From Nitrobacter sp051912485 (GTDB taxonomy: Bacteria; Pseudomonadota; Alphaproteobacteria; Rhizobiales; Xanthobacteraceae): 64,000 bases of DNA. Positions 41,427-49,977 of the stretch are shown piece by piece. Every line of letters begins with the position of its first letter. Positions within the stretch are counted from its first letter, which is position 1. Under the pieces are notes generated by a model. The model was given only the letters and a program-made list of their open reading frames with translations, had not been told where the DNA came from and made no database searches. The stretch is taken from contig NZ_CP196822.1 of NCBI RefSeq assembly GCF_051912485.1, forward strand, positions 2,480,001 through 2,544,000. The letters are read 5' to 3'. Both the position numbers and the translations under genes were made by a program.

Positions 41427-42530
41427 TTATGCAGAGCGCTCGAGATCCGTCTTCAGCGCCATCAGGAAGCGCGCGGCCTCGCCGCCCGTAACCACGCGAT
41501 GGTCGAACGAAAGCGACAATGGCAGCATGCGACGCACCGCCGGCTGGCCGTGATGCGCCACCACGTGCTGGGCGATGCGTCCGGCACCGACGATGGCCAC
41601 CTGCGGCGGCACTACAACGAGGCTCGCGAAGCGGCCGCCGATCATGCCGAAATTCGACAACGTGATGGTGGCGCCGCGCAACTCCTCCGGCGGAATCCGC
41701 CGCGCGACCGCATCAGCGCGCAGCCGGTCGAGCCCGGCGCGCAAGTCATGTGCATCGCGCGCAGCGACGTTGCGCACAATCGGCACGATCAGCCCACCTT
41801 CGGTGTCGATCGCGATTCCAATATCGACGCGCGCGATCTGACGCCGTTCGCCGGCACGGGAATCGTACCAGGCATTGAGCGCGGGCTCGGCCTTGCACGC
41901 CGCTGCAATGGCTCGCATCAGGCGGATCGTGGCGTCCTCGCCCTTACGCCACTCCTCTATGTCGGCGTCGTCCGTGACGGTGGCGGGAACAACCTCGGCA
42001 TGGGCCGCGGTCATGCGCTGCGCCATCGCGCGCCGCATTCCACGCAAGCCTTCCGCCGGTCCAGCCTCGGCGAGGCTGCGCGCCGCGCGTTCGACATCCG
42101 CCCGCGTGATGGTACTATCGGGACCGGTCGGCTGAATCGTGTTGAGATCGACATCGAGTTTTTGGGCGAGCGCACGTACCGCCGGCACGGCTTGGGCCGT
42201 GCCTCGCCGCGCCGGCGCAACCGGCGCGATGACCTCCGCGCCGTGCTCTTCGCCACTCTGAAGCTGCCCGACGATAGTGCCGGTATCCTGTTCGGCATCG
42301 CCGGCAAATTCCACCAGCGGCGCGCCGACCTTTACCAGGTCGCCATTCGCCGCGCATAATCGCGCGATGCGGCCACTCCAGGGCGATGGCACTTCAACCA
42401 CCGCCTTGTCGGTCTCGACCGACAGCAGCGGCTGGTCGGTGACCACGTGATCACCCTCGTTGACATGCCAGGCGACGACCTCAGCCTCCTCGAGCCCCTC
42501 GCCCAGATCGGGCAATGTGAACTGCTGCAT
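41427..42530 (-). CDS. 2-oxoacid dehydrogenase E2 (dihydrolipoamide acyltransferase)
   Basis: Core acyltransferase of a pyruvate/branched-chain 2-oxoacid dehydrogenase complex. 367 residues: one lipoyl domain with lipoylated Lys42 (ETDKAVVEVPSP), a peripheral-subunit-binding domain (VPAVRALAQKLDVDLNTI) and the catalytic domain ending in SLSFDHRVVTGGEAARFL with the active-site His. Third gene of the operon, 20 bases after E1beta. No E3 gene adjoins, so a dihydrolipoamide dehydrogenase from elsewhere must be shared. Confidence 0.93.
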   Translation of the reverse strand: MQQFTLPDLGEGLEEAEVVAWHVNEGDHVVTDQPLLSVETDKAVVEVPSPWSGRIARLCAANGDLVKVGAPLVEFAGDAEQDTGTIVGQLQSGEEHGAEVIAPVAPARRGTAQAVPAVRALAQKLDVDLNTIQPTGPDSTITRADVERAARSLAEAGPAEGLRGMRRAMAQRMTAAHAEVVPATVTDDADIEEWRKGEDATIRLMRAIAAACKAEPALNAWYDSRAGERRQIARVDIGIAIDTEGGLIVPIVRNVAARDAHDLRAGLDRLRADAVARRIPPEELRGATITLSNFGMIGGRFASLVVVPPQVAIVGAGRIAQHVVAHHGQPAVRRMLPLSLSFDHRVVTGGEAARFLMALKTDLERSA

Positions 42531-42550
42531 TTGCCGTCGCTCCGCTCACG

Positions 42551-43531
42551 TCAATTGAACCGGCACGCCGCCCGCCCGGCAGCGACGATGCGGCCGACCG
42601 ACGGAATGTAATGCTGTTCGAGCCGCAGGAGCGGCATCACCGTATCATAGCCGGTGACGCGCGCGATCGGCGCCAGCAGTGATATCAACCCGCGTTCGGC
42701 GATCACCGCGGCGATCTCGCCGCCGAAGCCGCCGGTGCGCGCGGCCTCATGCACGATCACACAGCGTCCGGTGCGCGCCACCGACGCAAGCACGGTATCT
42801 TCGTCAAATGGTTTCAGTGTCGCGAGGTCGATCACCTCGGCGCTGATGCCTTCGGTGTCCAGCGTATCGGCGGCCGCGAGCGTCTCGCGCACCATCGCGC
42901 CCCAGCTGATCAGGGTGACATCGCGGCCCTCGCGGAGCACGAAAGCAGCGTCCAGCGGCAGCGCCACGCCGTCGTCATCAACCTCACCCTTGGCCGCGCG
43001 ATAGATGCGGGTCGGCTCCAGAAAGATCACGGGGTCGGGATCGCGGATCGCGGCCAGCAACAATCCGTAGGCATGTTCGGGCGACGACGGGATCACCACG
43101 CGCAGACCGGGAATATGCGCGAGCATCGCCTCGGTGCTTTCGGAATGATGCTCGGGAGCGCGGATGCCGCCGCCATGCGGCACGCGCAAGACCATCGGGC
43201 AGCTGAGCCGCCCTTGCGTGCGGTTACGCAAACGCGAAGCGTGGTTCACCAGTTGATCGATACAGGGATAGATGAAGCCCATGAACTGGATCTCGCCGAC
43301 CGGCTTGAGACCCTGGCTCGCCATGCCGACACACAGCCCACTGATCAATAGCTCGGCCAGTGGTGTATCGATCACGCGCGCGGGCCCGAAGCGCTGCTGC
43401 AAACCCACGGTGGCGCGGAACACGCCACCATTGACGCCGACATCCTCGCCGAACACCACCACGCCAGCATCGTCGGTCATTGCGCGCGCCAGCGCCATGT
43501 TGACGGCTTCGATCAGCGTCACTCGCGGCAT
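42551..43531 (-). CDS. 2-oxoacid dehydrogenase E1 beta subunit
   Basis: 326 residues. Transketolase-like pyrimidine and C-terminal domains: FGEDVGVNGGVFRATVGLQQRFG, DTPLAELLISGLCVGMA and MVLRVPHGGGIRAPEHHSES, all typical of E1beta. Forms a heterotetramer with E1alpha for decarboxylation with thiamine diphosphate. ATG 43531 overlaps the E1alpha stop by 1 base (TGATG), so translation is coupled; longer frames run into E1alpha. Confidence 0.94.
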   Translation of the reverse strand: MPRVTLIEAVNMALARAMTDDAGVVVFGEDVGVNGGVFRATVGLQQRFGPARVIDTPLAELLISGLCVGMASQGLKPVGEIQFMGFIYPCIDQLVNHASRLRNRTQGRLSCPMVLRVPHGGGIRAPEHHSESTEAMLAHIPGLRVVIPSSPEHAYGLLLAAIRDPDPVIFLEPTRIYRAAKGEVDDDGVALPLDAAFVLREGRDVTLISWGAMVRETLAAADTLDTEGISAEVIDLATLKPFDEDTVLASVARTGRCVIVHEAARTGGFGGEIAAVIAERGLISLLAPIARVTGYDTVMPLLRLEQHYIPSVGRIVAAGRAACRFN

Positions 43532-44622
43532 CAGCAGTTCTCCTCGGCGTCCCGGCGCTGCGCGGCATAGACCGGCGGCAGCGTGGCGTAGAGATGATCG
43601 AACATGGTCTCGGGCGGTCGAGGCCCGGTCGCCAGATACCGCTCGACCGCCGTCTCGATCCGCGTTTGGCATTCGGCGACGAGCTGCTCCTCTTTCGTCT
43701 TGTCCCAGGCGCTGTGGCCGACGAGATAAGTGCGCAGCCGCCCGACCGGCTCATCCTTCCAGTGCGCCTGCACCTCCTCGGCCGGACGATAACGTGCGGC
43801 ATCATCGGCAGTGGTGTGATCGCCGAGCCGATAGGTCACTGCCTCGATCAGGCGCGGACCACGGCCGTCGCGCGCAGCCGCGATGGCGTCGGCTGTCGCG
43901 GCGTGCATCGCGACCGCGTCATTGCCGTCCACTTGCTCGCCGATGAAGCCGGCAGCGATCGCCTTCTGCGCCAGCGTCGCAGCGGCGGTCTGCAAGCGCA
44001 ACGGCACGGAAATGGCCCACTGATTGTTGGTGATAACGAACACCACGGGAAGCTTGTGCACGCCAGCGAAATTCATCGCTTCGGCCACGTCGCCTTTCGA
44101 GGTCGCGCCGTCGCCGAACAGGCACACCGCGACGCGCGGTTCGCGGCGCAGCTTGAACGCATAGGCGACACCGGCGGCATGGGGCGCCTGTGAGCCGACC
44201 GGTACGCAGAACGGGAAGTCGTGGGCTGGCCCAGAGAAATGATTTCCGCGCTCGTCGCCGCCCCAGAACAGCAGGATTTCTTCGAGCTTGACCCCGCGCC
44301 AGATCAACGCCGCGTTATCGCGATAGGAGGGCAGGAGTACGTCTTCGGCGCGCATCGCGCTGGCGACACCGACCGCCACCGCTTCCTGGCCAAGCGACGC
44401 CGCATATGTCCCGAGCCGCCCGGTGCGCTGCAATGCGACTGCCTTCAGGTCGAAGGCGCGCACCAGCACCATGGCGCGATAGAGCGAAACCAGAAGGTCG
44501 GCATTGGCGGCAAAAGCGGGAAGCGGTCGGATGATCGCGCCGTCAGGCGCGAGGTAGTTGCGGTATCGGACCTCGAAGCGCGCGATTACCGGAAGCTGGT
44601 TGTCCGGCCCGTTCCTGGTCAT
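43531..44622 (-). CDS. 2-oxoacid dehydrogenase E1 alpha subunit
   Basis: 363 residues. Thiamine-diphosphate binding motif GDGATSKGDVAEAMNFAG...NNQ and the phosphorylation-loop region YRLGDHTTADD are clear. Substrate could be pyruvate or branched-chain 2-oxoacids: the N-terminal half (LGTYAASLGQEAVAVG and VLLPSYRDN) is shared by both kinds. First gene of the E1alpha-E1beta-E2 operon; divergent from the ALDH gene across 147 bases. Confidence 0.93.
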   Translation of the reverse strand: MTRNGPDNQLPVIARFEVRYRNYLAPDGAIIRPLPAFAANADLLVSLYRAMVLVRAFDLKAVALQRTGRLGTYAASLGQEAVAVGVASAMRAEDVLLPSYRDNAALIWRGVKLEEILLFWGGDERGNHFSGPAHDFPFCVPVGSQAPHAAGVAYAFKLRREPRVAVCLFGDGATSKGDVAEAMNFAGVHKLPVVFVITNNQWAISVPLRLQTAAATLAQKAIAAGFIGEQVDGNDAVAMHAATADAIAAARDGRGPRLIEAVTYRLGDHTTADDAARYRPAEEVQAHWKDEPVGRLRTYLVGHSAWDKTKEEQLVAECQTRIETAVERYLATGPRPPETMFDHLYATLPPVYAAQRRDAEENC

Positions 44623-44769
44623 TCGGTTGTCTCCCGAGACCGTGACGCTCTCTTCTCAATAAAATAGTGTGCCGCCCGGTTCATCGCCATGGCACAGTTT
44701 CGTGAAGGGCGTGTCACGCGCCGCAGCATGTCGCCGGAATGGTCAGGTGGCTTGAAGAATTGCTTTGAA

Positions 44770-46338
44770 ATGCCGCAACATACGCCGCCTGTCATCGGCC
44801 GTTTGAAAACCGGAGAAAGCCCCGCCGTGCTCGCCAATGAGGTTATATCCCTGCTCGATCATCTTGGCGTGGCACCCGACCGTCGGTGCGGCGAGCGTGT
44901 GGTGCGGTCGCCTCTGACCGGGGAGACCATCGCCCATGTCGGGGACGCAACTCCGCAGTGCGCAACCGAGACCGTTGTGCGGGCCGAAGCAGCGTTCCGG
45001 CAATGGCGCCTGGTCCCTTCACCGCAGCGCGGCAAACTGGTTCGCCTGCTCGGCCATGAATTACGCGCCGCCAAGGATGCACTGGGCCGCCTGGTCACCA
45101 TCGAAGCCGGCAAGATCGTCTCGGAAGGTCGTGGCGAGGTGCAGGAAATGATCGACATTTGCGATTTCGCGGTCGGCCTGTCGCGACAGCTTTATGGCCT
45201 CACCATCGCCAGCGAACGGCCCAATCACCGCATGATGGAGCAATGGCATCCGCTCGGCCCGGTCGGCGTGATCACCTCGTTCAATTTCCCCGTCGCGGTG
45301 TGGTCGTGGAATGCGGCGCTGGCGCTGGTCTGCGGCAATCCGGTGATCTGGAAGCCGTCGGAGAAAACCCCGCTGACGGCGCTGGCGGTGCAGGCGCTGT
45401 TTGAACGCGCCGCTGTCAAGGTGGGCAACATCCCCGACGGCCTGTCCACGGTGCTGATCGGCGGGCGCGAGGTCGGCGAAGTCCTGGTCAACGATCCACG
45501 GGTGTCGCTGGTGTCCGCGACCGGATCGACGGCGATGGGCCGCGAGGTCGGGACGCAGCTTGCGCGGCGGTTTGCGCGCGGCATTCTCGAACTCGGCGGC
45601 AACAATGCCTCGATCGTCTGCCCGTCGGCGAACCTCGATCTGGCGCTACGGGCCATCGCCTTCGCCGCCATCGGAACCGCCGGCCAGCGCTGCACCACCC
45701 TGCGCCGGCTGTTCGTCCATGACAGCATCCATGACGGCTTCGTGGCGAAGCTGAAGCAGGTCTACGCCTCGGTCCGGATCGGCGATCCGCTTGCAGGTGA
45801 CGAGGTGCTGGTCGGTCCGCTGATCGACGAAGCCGCATTCCAGAACATGCAACGCGCGCTTGGGGAGGCACGGGCGCACGGCGCGCGGGTCCACGGCGGT
45901 GAACGCGTCGACGAAAAGCCGTGTCCCGGCGCCTATTACGTCCGACCCGCATTGGTGGAAATGCCGGCGCAGACCGGGCCGGTGCTGCGCGAGACCTTCG
46001 CACCGATTCTATACGTCATGAAATACACCGACCTCGACGCGGCGATCGAGCAGCACAATGCGGTCGCTCACGGCCTGTCGTCCTCGATCTTTTCGACCGA
46101 CATGCGCGAGGTTGAGACATTCCTCTCGGCGACGGGCTCCGACTGCGGCATCGCCAATGTCAATATCGGCCCTTCCGGAGCCGAGATCGGCGGTGCATTC
46201 GGCGGAGAAAAGGAAACGGGCGGCGGACGCGAGGCCGGCTCCGACGCCTGGAAAGCGTATATGCGTCGCGTTACCAGCACCGTGAACTACGGCGACGATC
46301 TCCCGCTCGCCCAGGGTGTCCGTTTCGACATCGGCTAG
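44770..46338 (+). CDS. ALDH7-type aldehyde dehydrogenase (likely L-piperidine-6-carboxylate/aminoadipate-semialdehyde dehydrogenase)
   Basis: NAD(P)-dependent aldehyde dehydrogenase of the antiquitin (ALDH7) type; relatives oxidise 2-aminoadipate semialdehyde in lysine breakdown. 522 residues from ATG 44770; ATG 44689 is possible but adds an unrelated stretch. Motifs: PVGVITSFNFPVAVWSWN, ELGGNNASIV with the catalytic Glu, GTAGQRCTTLRR with the catalytic Cys, and NVNIGPSGAEIGGAFGGEKETGGGRE, typical of ALDH7. Stop TAG lies in the CTAG that begins the repeat at 46335. Convergent with an ornithine-type aminotransferase. Confidence 0.9.
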   Translation: MPQHTPPVIGRLKTGESPAVLANEVISLLDHLGVAPDRRCGERVVRSPLTGETIAHVGDATPQCATETVVRAEAAFRQWRLVPSPQRGKLVRLLGHELRAAKDALGRLVTIEAGKIVSEGRGEVQEMIDICDFAVGLSRQLYGLTIASERPNHRMMEQWHPLGPVGVITSFNFPVAVWSWNAALALVCGNPVIWKPSEKTPLTALAVQALFERAAVKVGNIPDGLSTVLIGGREVGEVLVNDPRVSLVSATGSTAMGREVGTQLARRFARGILELGGNNASIVCPSANLDLALRAIAFAAIGTAGQRCTTLRRLFVHDSIHDGFVAKLKQVYASVRIGDPLAGDEVLVGPLIDEAAFQNMQRALGEARAHGARVHGGERVDEKPCPGAYYVRPALVEMPAQTGPVLRETFAPILYVMKYTDLDAAIEQHNAVAHGLSSSIFSTDMREVETFLSATGSDCGIANVNIGPSGAEIGGAFGGEKETGGGREAGSDAWKAYMRRVTSTVNYGDDLPLAQGVRFDIG

Positions 46339-46450
46339 AGCCTTTTCGCTTCTGATGGAAATCAGAAGCGGGGCTCTATGATTTTGTTTTGACGCGTTTT
46401 CTTGACGCGAACCGGTATCCACTTCGCTCGAAAACGCTATAGCGGTCCGA
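46335..46450. repeat. Two-hairpin repeat, family R2 (copy b)
   Basis: CTAGAGCC at the left overlaps the ALDH stop codon. The first hairpin is CGCTTCTGAT / ATCAGAAGCG with a GGAA loop; the second half GACGCGTTTTCTTGACGCGAACCGGTATCCACTTCG ends CGCTATAGCGG. It matches the copy at 29496-29598 over most of its length. A short R1-type fragment GGTCCGATTCTAGCAACG follows at 46444. It fills the gap between convergent ALDH and aminotransferase genes. Confidence 0.75.
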
Positions 46451-46463
46451 TTCTAGCAACGCT

Positions 46464-47681
46464 TTAGGGATGAGCTTCCGCGCGAGCGAATTCGTCCAGC
46501 ACTTCGGCAACACGGTCCACCGCCCAATCGATCTGGGATTTCTCAATAATCAGCGGCGGCGCGAAGCGGACGGTGTTGCGGTGAGTGTCCTTGGTCAGCA
46601 CGCCGGCCTGCAACAGCCGTGTCGCCACCGCGGCTGCATTGGCGAGGTCACGATCCAGCTCGACGCCGGCGAACAGTCCGCGCCCGCGCACCTCTCGAAT
46701 GATCGGATTCTTGACCGCGCGGAGCCGTGCGAGCAGATGCGCGCCCAGGCGTGCGGATCGCTCAACCAACTTATCCTCTATCAACGTATCAAGCGCAGCC
46801 AACCCGACCGCGGCGGCAATCGGATTGCCGCCGAAGGTGCTGCCGTGGTCGCCGGGCGTAAACACCTGCATCACCTCGCGGCGCGCCAGAAACAGCGACA
46901 CCGGCAGAAGTCCACCACCGAGCGCCTTGCCCAGAGTTACCGCATCCGGCTTCACGCCGTCATGCTCGCACGCCAGCAGCCATCCGGTACGCCCCAGCCC
47001 GGATTGAATCTCGTCGCAGATCAACAGGACGTTTTGCTCCCTGCAGATGCGCGCGACCTCGGCAAGGTAACCCGGCGGCGGCACGATGATGCCGCCCTCG
47101 CCCTGGATCGGCTCGACCAGGAACGCGGCGGTGTTCGGCGTGATCGCCGCCCGAAGCGCCGCCGCGTCGCCGAACGGCACCGACCTGAAACCGGCTGGAA
47201 ATGGACCAAAGCCGTCGCGATATTGCGGCACAGACGAGAAGCCGACGATAGCTATGGTGCGGCCGTGAAAATTGCCGTCGCACACGATGATCTCGGCGCG
47301 GTCGGCCGGCACCCGCTTGACCGTGTAAGCCCATTTGCGCGCGGCCTTCAGCGCGGTCTCCACCGCCTCCGCGCCGCTGTTCATCGGCAGCGCAACATCC
47401 ATTCCCGTCAACGTGCAGGCATGACCGAGAAAGGCACCAAGACGATCGTTGAAATAGGCCCGGGAGACCGTGTCCAGTTGTTGGGCCTGATCGGTGAGCG
47501 CCTGTACCAGCCGTGGATGACAATGCCCGAAGCTCGCCGCCGAATAGGCGCCCATCATATCGATGTAGCGCCGCCCGCTTTCATCCCACAGGTAGACGCC
47601 CTTGCCGCGCACGATGGTGACCGGCATCGGTGCATAGTTGTTGGCACCGAAGCGCATTTCCAGCTGAACCGAGCCATCCAT
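46464..47681 (-). CDS. rocD: Ornithine-type aminotransferase (class III, PLP-dependent)
   Basis: Converts ornithine and 2-oxoglutarate to glutamate semialdehyde and glutamate. 405 residues. Conserved: ANNYAPMPVTIVRGKGVYLWDE, MNSGAEAVETALKAARKW, FHGRT, LLICDEIQSGLGRTG, PLP-Lys in TLGKALGGG, STFGGNPIA and TKDTHRNTVRFAPPLII. All fit ornithine aminotransferase (RocD), though lysine 6-aminotransferase is a close relative. It faces an ALDH7-type gene, a natural second step for either substrate's semialdehyde. ATG 47681 begins MDGSVQLEM. Confidence 0.9.
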   Translation of the reverse strand: MDGSVQLEMRFGANNYAPMPVTIVRGKGVYLWDESGRRYIDMMGAYSAASFGHCHPRLVQALTDQAQQLDTVSRAYFNDRLGAFLGHACTLTGMDVALPMNSGAEAVETALKAARKWAYTVKRVPADRAEIIVCDGNFHGRTIAIVGFSSVPQYRDGFGPFPAGFRSVPFGDAAALRAAITPNTAAFLVEPIQGEGGIIVPPPGYLAEVARICREQNVLLICDEIQSGLGRTGWLLACEHDGVKPDAVTLGKALGGGLLPVSLFLARREVMQVFTPGDHGSTFGGNPIAAAVGLAALDTLIEDKLVERSARLGAHLLARLRAVKNPIIREVRGRGLFAGVELDRDLANAAAVATRLLQAGVLTKDTHRNTVRFAPPLIIEKSQIDWAVDRVAEVLDEFARAEAHP

Positions 47682-48009
47682 GTCACTCGCTCCCTCAACT
47701 CGAACCTGTGCCGAGACCGTAGAGCATCGCGCGCTCCTACAACGGCGCGATCATTTCAATGTGGGGCCGCCAAGCGGGAAAGCTAGTGGTCCCATTTTAA
47801 CATTCGTATCCCGTTTCAGCGAGTCTTCTCGCGAATGTTATCAATTCACTCCGCTAGAACCGCCTCGCAACGGATGCGACAAAACAGCTGCCGCTGTTTG
47901 ATTCAACCGGCGGACAGCGGGGTCTTTTGGAGCTATACTCAATTGGCCGCCCATCGTGCGGCGCAGGCCCTCACGGTGGTCGCTGGCGTCTGACACCGGA
48001 GGCCGCACC
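47682..48009. other. Divergent interval between rocD and the YbaK-like gene
   Basis: About 330 bases without a supported frame. It contains the single-module R1 repeat at 47783-47857 and must contain the two divergent promoters. The short frame at 47680-47901 runs through the repeat and is not credible. Confidence 0.5.
47783..47857. repeat. Single-module R1 repeat (hybrid copy)
   Basis: 75 bases from CTAG (47783-47786) to CTAG (47854-47857). The left arm CTAGTGGTCC...TAACATTCG resembles module 2 of the 236-403 element and the right arm CGAATGTTATC...ACTCCGCTAG resembles module 1, so this is either a recombinant or the single-hairpin form. It lies between the divergent rocD and YbaK-like genes. 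Confidence 0.7.
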
Positions 48010-48480
48010 ATGTCTATCGCTCCCACACTCCAGAAATATCTGATCGCGGAAAACATCCAATACGAAGAGATTCCGCACGAACCCACCATGTCGTCCGCGC
48101 GTACCGCGCAGACATGCCATATCCCGGGCGATCGCTTGGCCAAAGCCATCGTTTTGCGTCGCGATGACGCCTACATGCTGGCCGTCATGCCCGCCTCGCA
48201 TCGGCTTCGCTTGCCGGAGCTAAGGACAAGACTCGGCAGCAACGTGGATATGGCCGATGAGACTGAAATCGGCCAGCTGTTTAGCGATTGCGCGCATGGC
48301 GCGGTGCCGGCCGTCGGCAAATGCTACGGGTTGGATCTCATCGTTGACGACAGCATTAACGCGCAGCCGGAAATCTACATGGAAGCCGGTGATCACGAGA
48401 CGCTGCTGCATCTCACTCAGGCGCAATTCGCGCGCCTGACGGCTAACGAGATGCACGGCCGCTTCAGCGCACACGCTTGA
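48010..48480 (+). CDS. YbaK/EbsC-type aminoacyl-tRNA deacylase
   Basis: 156 residues. YbaK/ProX-like editing fold: IAENIQYEEIPHEPTMSSARTAQ, then LAKAIVLRRDDAYMLAVMPASHRL, GAVPAVGKCYGLDLIVDDSI and EIYMEAGDHETLLHLT. Members hydrolyse mischarged Cys-, Ala- or Pro-tRNA in trans; the specific target is not readable from sequence. ATG 48010 gives MSIAPTLQKYL; upstream codons are not conserved. Convergent with the kinase gene. Confidence 0.85.
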   Translation: MSIAPTLQKYLIAENIQYEEIPHEPTMSSARTAQTCHIPGDRLAKAIVLRRDDAYMLAVMPASHRLRLPELRTRLGSNVDMADETEIGQLFSDCAHGAVPAVGKCYGLDLIVDDSINAQPEIYMEAGDHETLLHLTQAQFARLTANEMHGRFSAHA

Positions 48481-48578
48481 GTGCAGGCTGCATCGGTGAC
48501 GAACGTTTTTCGGGAAGCCCTCGCCGCGTCGCGGAGCGAATTGCATACGCGCCGCGAAAGGACGGACGCCATCGATCG

Positions 48579-49967
48579 TTACACCGGCACCCGCACCGTC
48601 GCACGCAGACCGCCCATCGGACTGTCGCCGAGCATGATGTCACCGCCATGCGACCGCGCAATGTCGCGCGCAATGGCAAGGCCGAGACCGGAACCGCCCT
48701 CGTCCTGATTGCGCGCGCTGTCGAGCCGCAGGAACGGCTTGAAGACTTCCTCACGCATGTCGTGCGGGATACCTGGACCGTCATCGTCGACCATGACCGT
48801 GAGCCAGCGGTGATCGCGATGGCCGTTGATCGCGATGGAGTCGGCGTGGCGCGCCGCATTCGACACCAGATTGCCGAGGCAGCGCTTGAGTGCCGCCGGC
48901 TTGACTGTGACAACGGGCAGTCCGTGAAAGATGGTCGTCGCGGCGTGACCGTTGCGCTCGGCATCGCTGCGCAACTCCTCCAGCGCCGCAGCCATGTCGG
49001 TCGGTTGCGCCTGCTCACCGCTGTCGCCGCGCGCGAAGGCGAGATAGGCCTCGAGCATCCCATGCATCTCGTCGACATCCTTCCGCATGCCGTCGACTTC
49101 CGGGCTGTCGCCTATCAGCGCCAGTTCCAGCTTGAAGCGGGTCAGGATGGTACGCAAGTCATGCGACACGCCGGCCAGCATCGTGGTGCGTTGCTCGATG
49201 CTGCGCTCGATGCGCATCTTCATTTCGATGAACGCCTGCGCGGCGCGCCGGACCTCGCGCGCCCCGCGCGGACGGAAGTTCGGCGCGTCACGGCCCTTGC
49301 CAAAGCGCTCGGCGGCGTCCGCCAGCCGCAGGATCGGCTTGATCTGGTTGCGCAGGAATAGCACCGCGACGAACAACAGGATCGAGGACGTGCCCAACAT
49401 CCAGAAAATGAAGATCTCCGAGTTTGACGCATAGGCAGCGCTGCGCTGCGCGAATACCCGCATCACCGCATCGTCGAGCTGGATCCTGATCTCCACCAGA
49501 CTGGACCGGCCGACGGTGTCGATCCAGAACGGCTTGCCGATCTGCCTGCTGATCTGCACCGACAGCGACTGGTCGAGCAGTGAGAAGAACGGCTTCGGCC
49601 CGGGCGGCGGCATATCGCCCGACGGCAGAAAATCGACCACGAGCCCGAGCCGCTGCTGGGCGATACGCCGGATCGTCGCGCGGTCCTTGTCCTGCGGGTA
49701 GTCCTTGTAGACATCGATCAGCGCGGCGACATCCTGCACCACCGCCGCCGACAACCGCCGCGTCACCGTGTTCCAGTGCCGCTCCATGAACACGAAGGCC
49801 ACCACCGATTGCAGCACCACCATCGGCACAATCATGATCAGCAGCGCGCGGGCATAGAGTCCCTTGGGCATCCAGTTCTTGAACGCCCGCCCCATCCGGC
49901 CATTGGCTACCGAGACGCGCCGGGACGCAGAGCGGATCAGCGTCAGGCCGGCATCGAGCGTGCTCAT
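48579..49967 (-). CDS. EnvZ-like sensor histidine kinase
   Basis: 462 residues. Two membrane segments (LYARALLIMIVPMVVLQSVVAFVF and SEIFIFWMLGTSSILLFVAVLFL) flank a periplasmic sensor of about 130 residues, followed by HAMP, the H-box MLAGVSHDLRTILTRFKLELAL (phospho-accepting His) and the ATPase domain (N-box NLVSNAARHADS, DDDGPGIP, GGSGLGLAIARDIARSHGG). Third gene of the marR-RR-HK operon, 10 bases after the regulator. ATG 49967 begins MSTLDAGLTL. The signal is unknown. Confidence 0.93.
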   Translation of the reverse strand: MSTLDAGLTLIRSASRRVSVANGRMGRAFKNWMPKGLYARALLIMIVPMVVLQSVVAFVFMERHWNTVTRRLSAAVVQDVAALIDVYKDYPQDKDRATIRRIAQQRLGLVVDFLPSGDMPPPGPKPFFSLLDQSLSVQISRQIGKPFWIDTVGRSSLVEIRIQLDDAVMRVFAQRSAAYASNSEIFIFWMLGTSSILLFVAVLFLRNQIKPILRLADAAERFGKGRDAPNFRPRGAREVRRAAQAFIEMKMRIERSIEQRTTMLAGVSHDLRTILTRFKLELALIGDSPEVDGMRKDVDEMHGMLEAYLAFARGDSGEQAQPTDMAAALEELRSDAERNGHAATTIFHGLPVVTVKPAALKRCLGNLVSNAARHADSIAINGHRDHRWLTVMVDDDGPGIPHDMREEVFKPFLRLDSARNQDEGGSGLGLAIARDIARSHGGDIMLGDSPMGGLRATVRVPV

Positions 49968-49977
49968 GATCGGCAGC

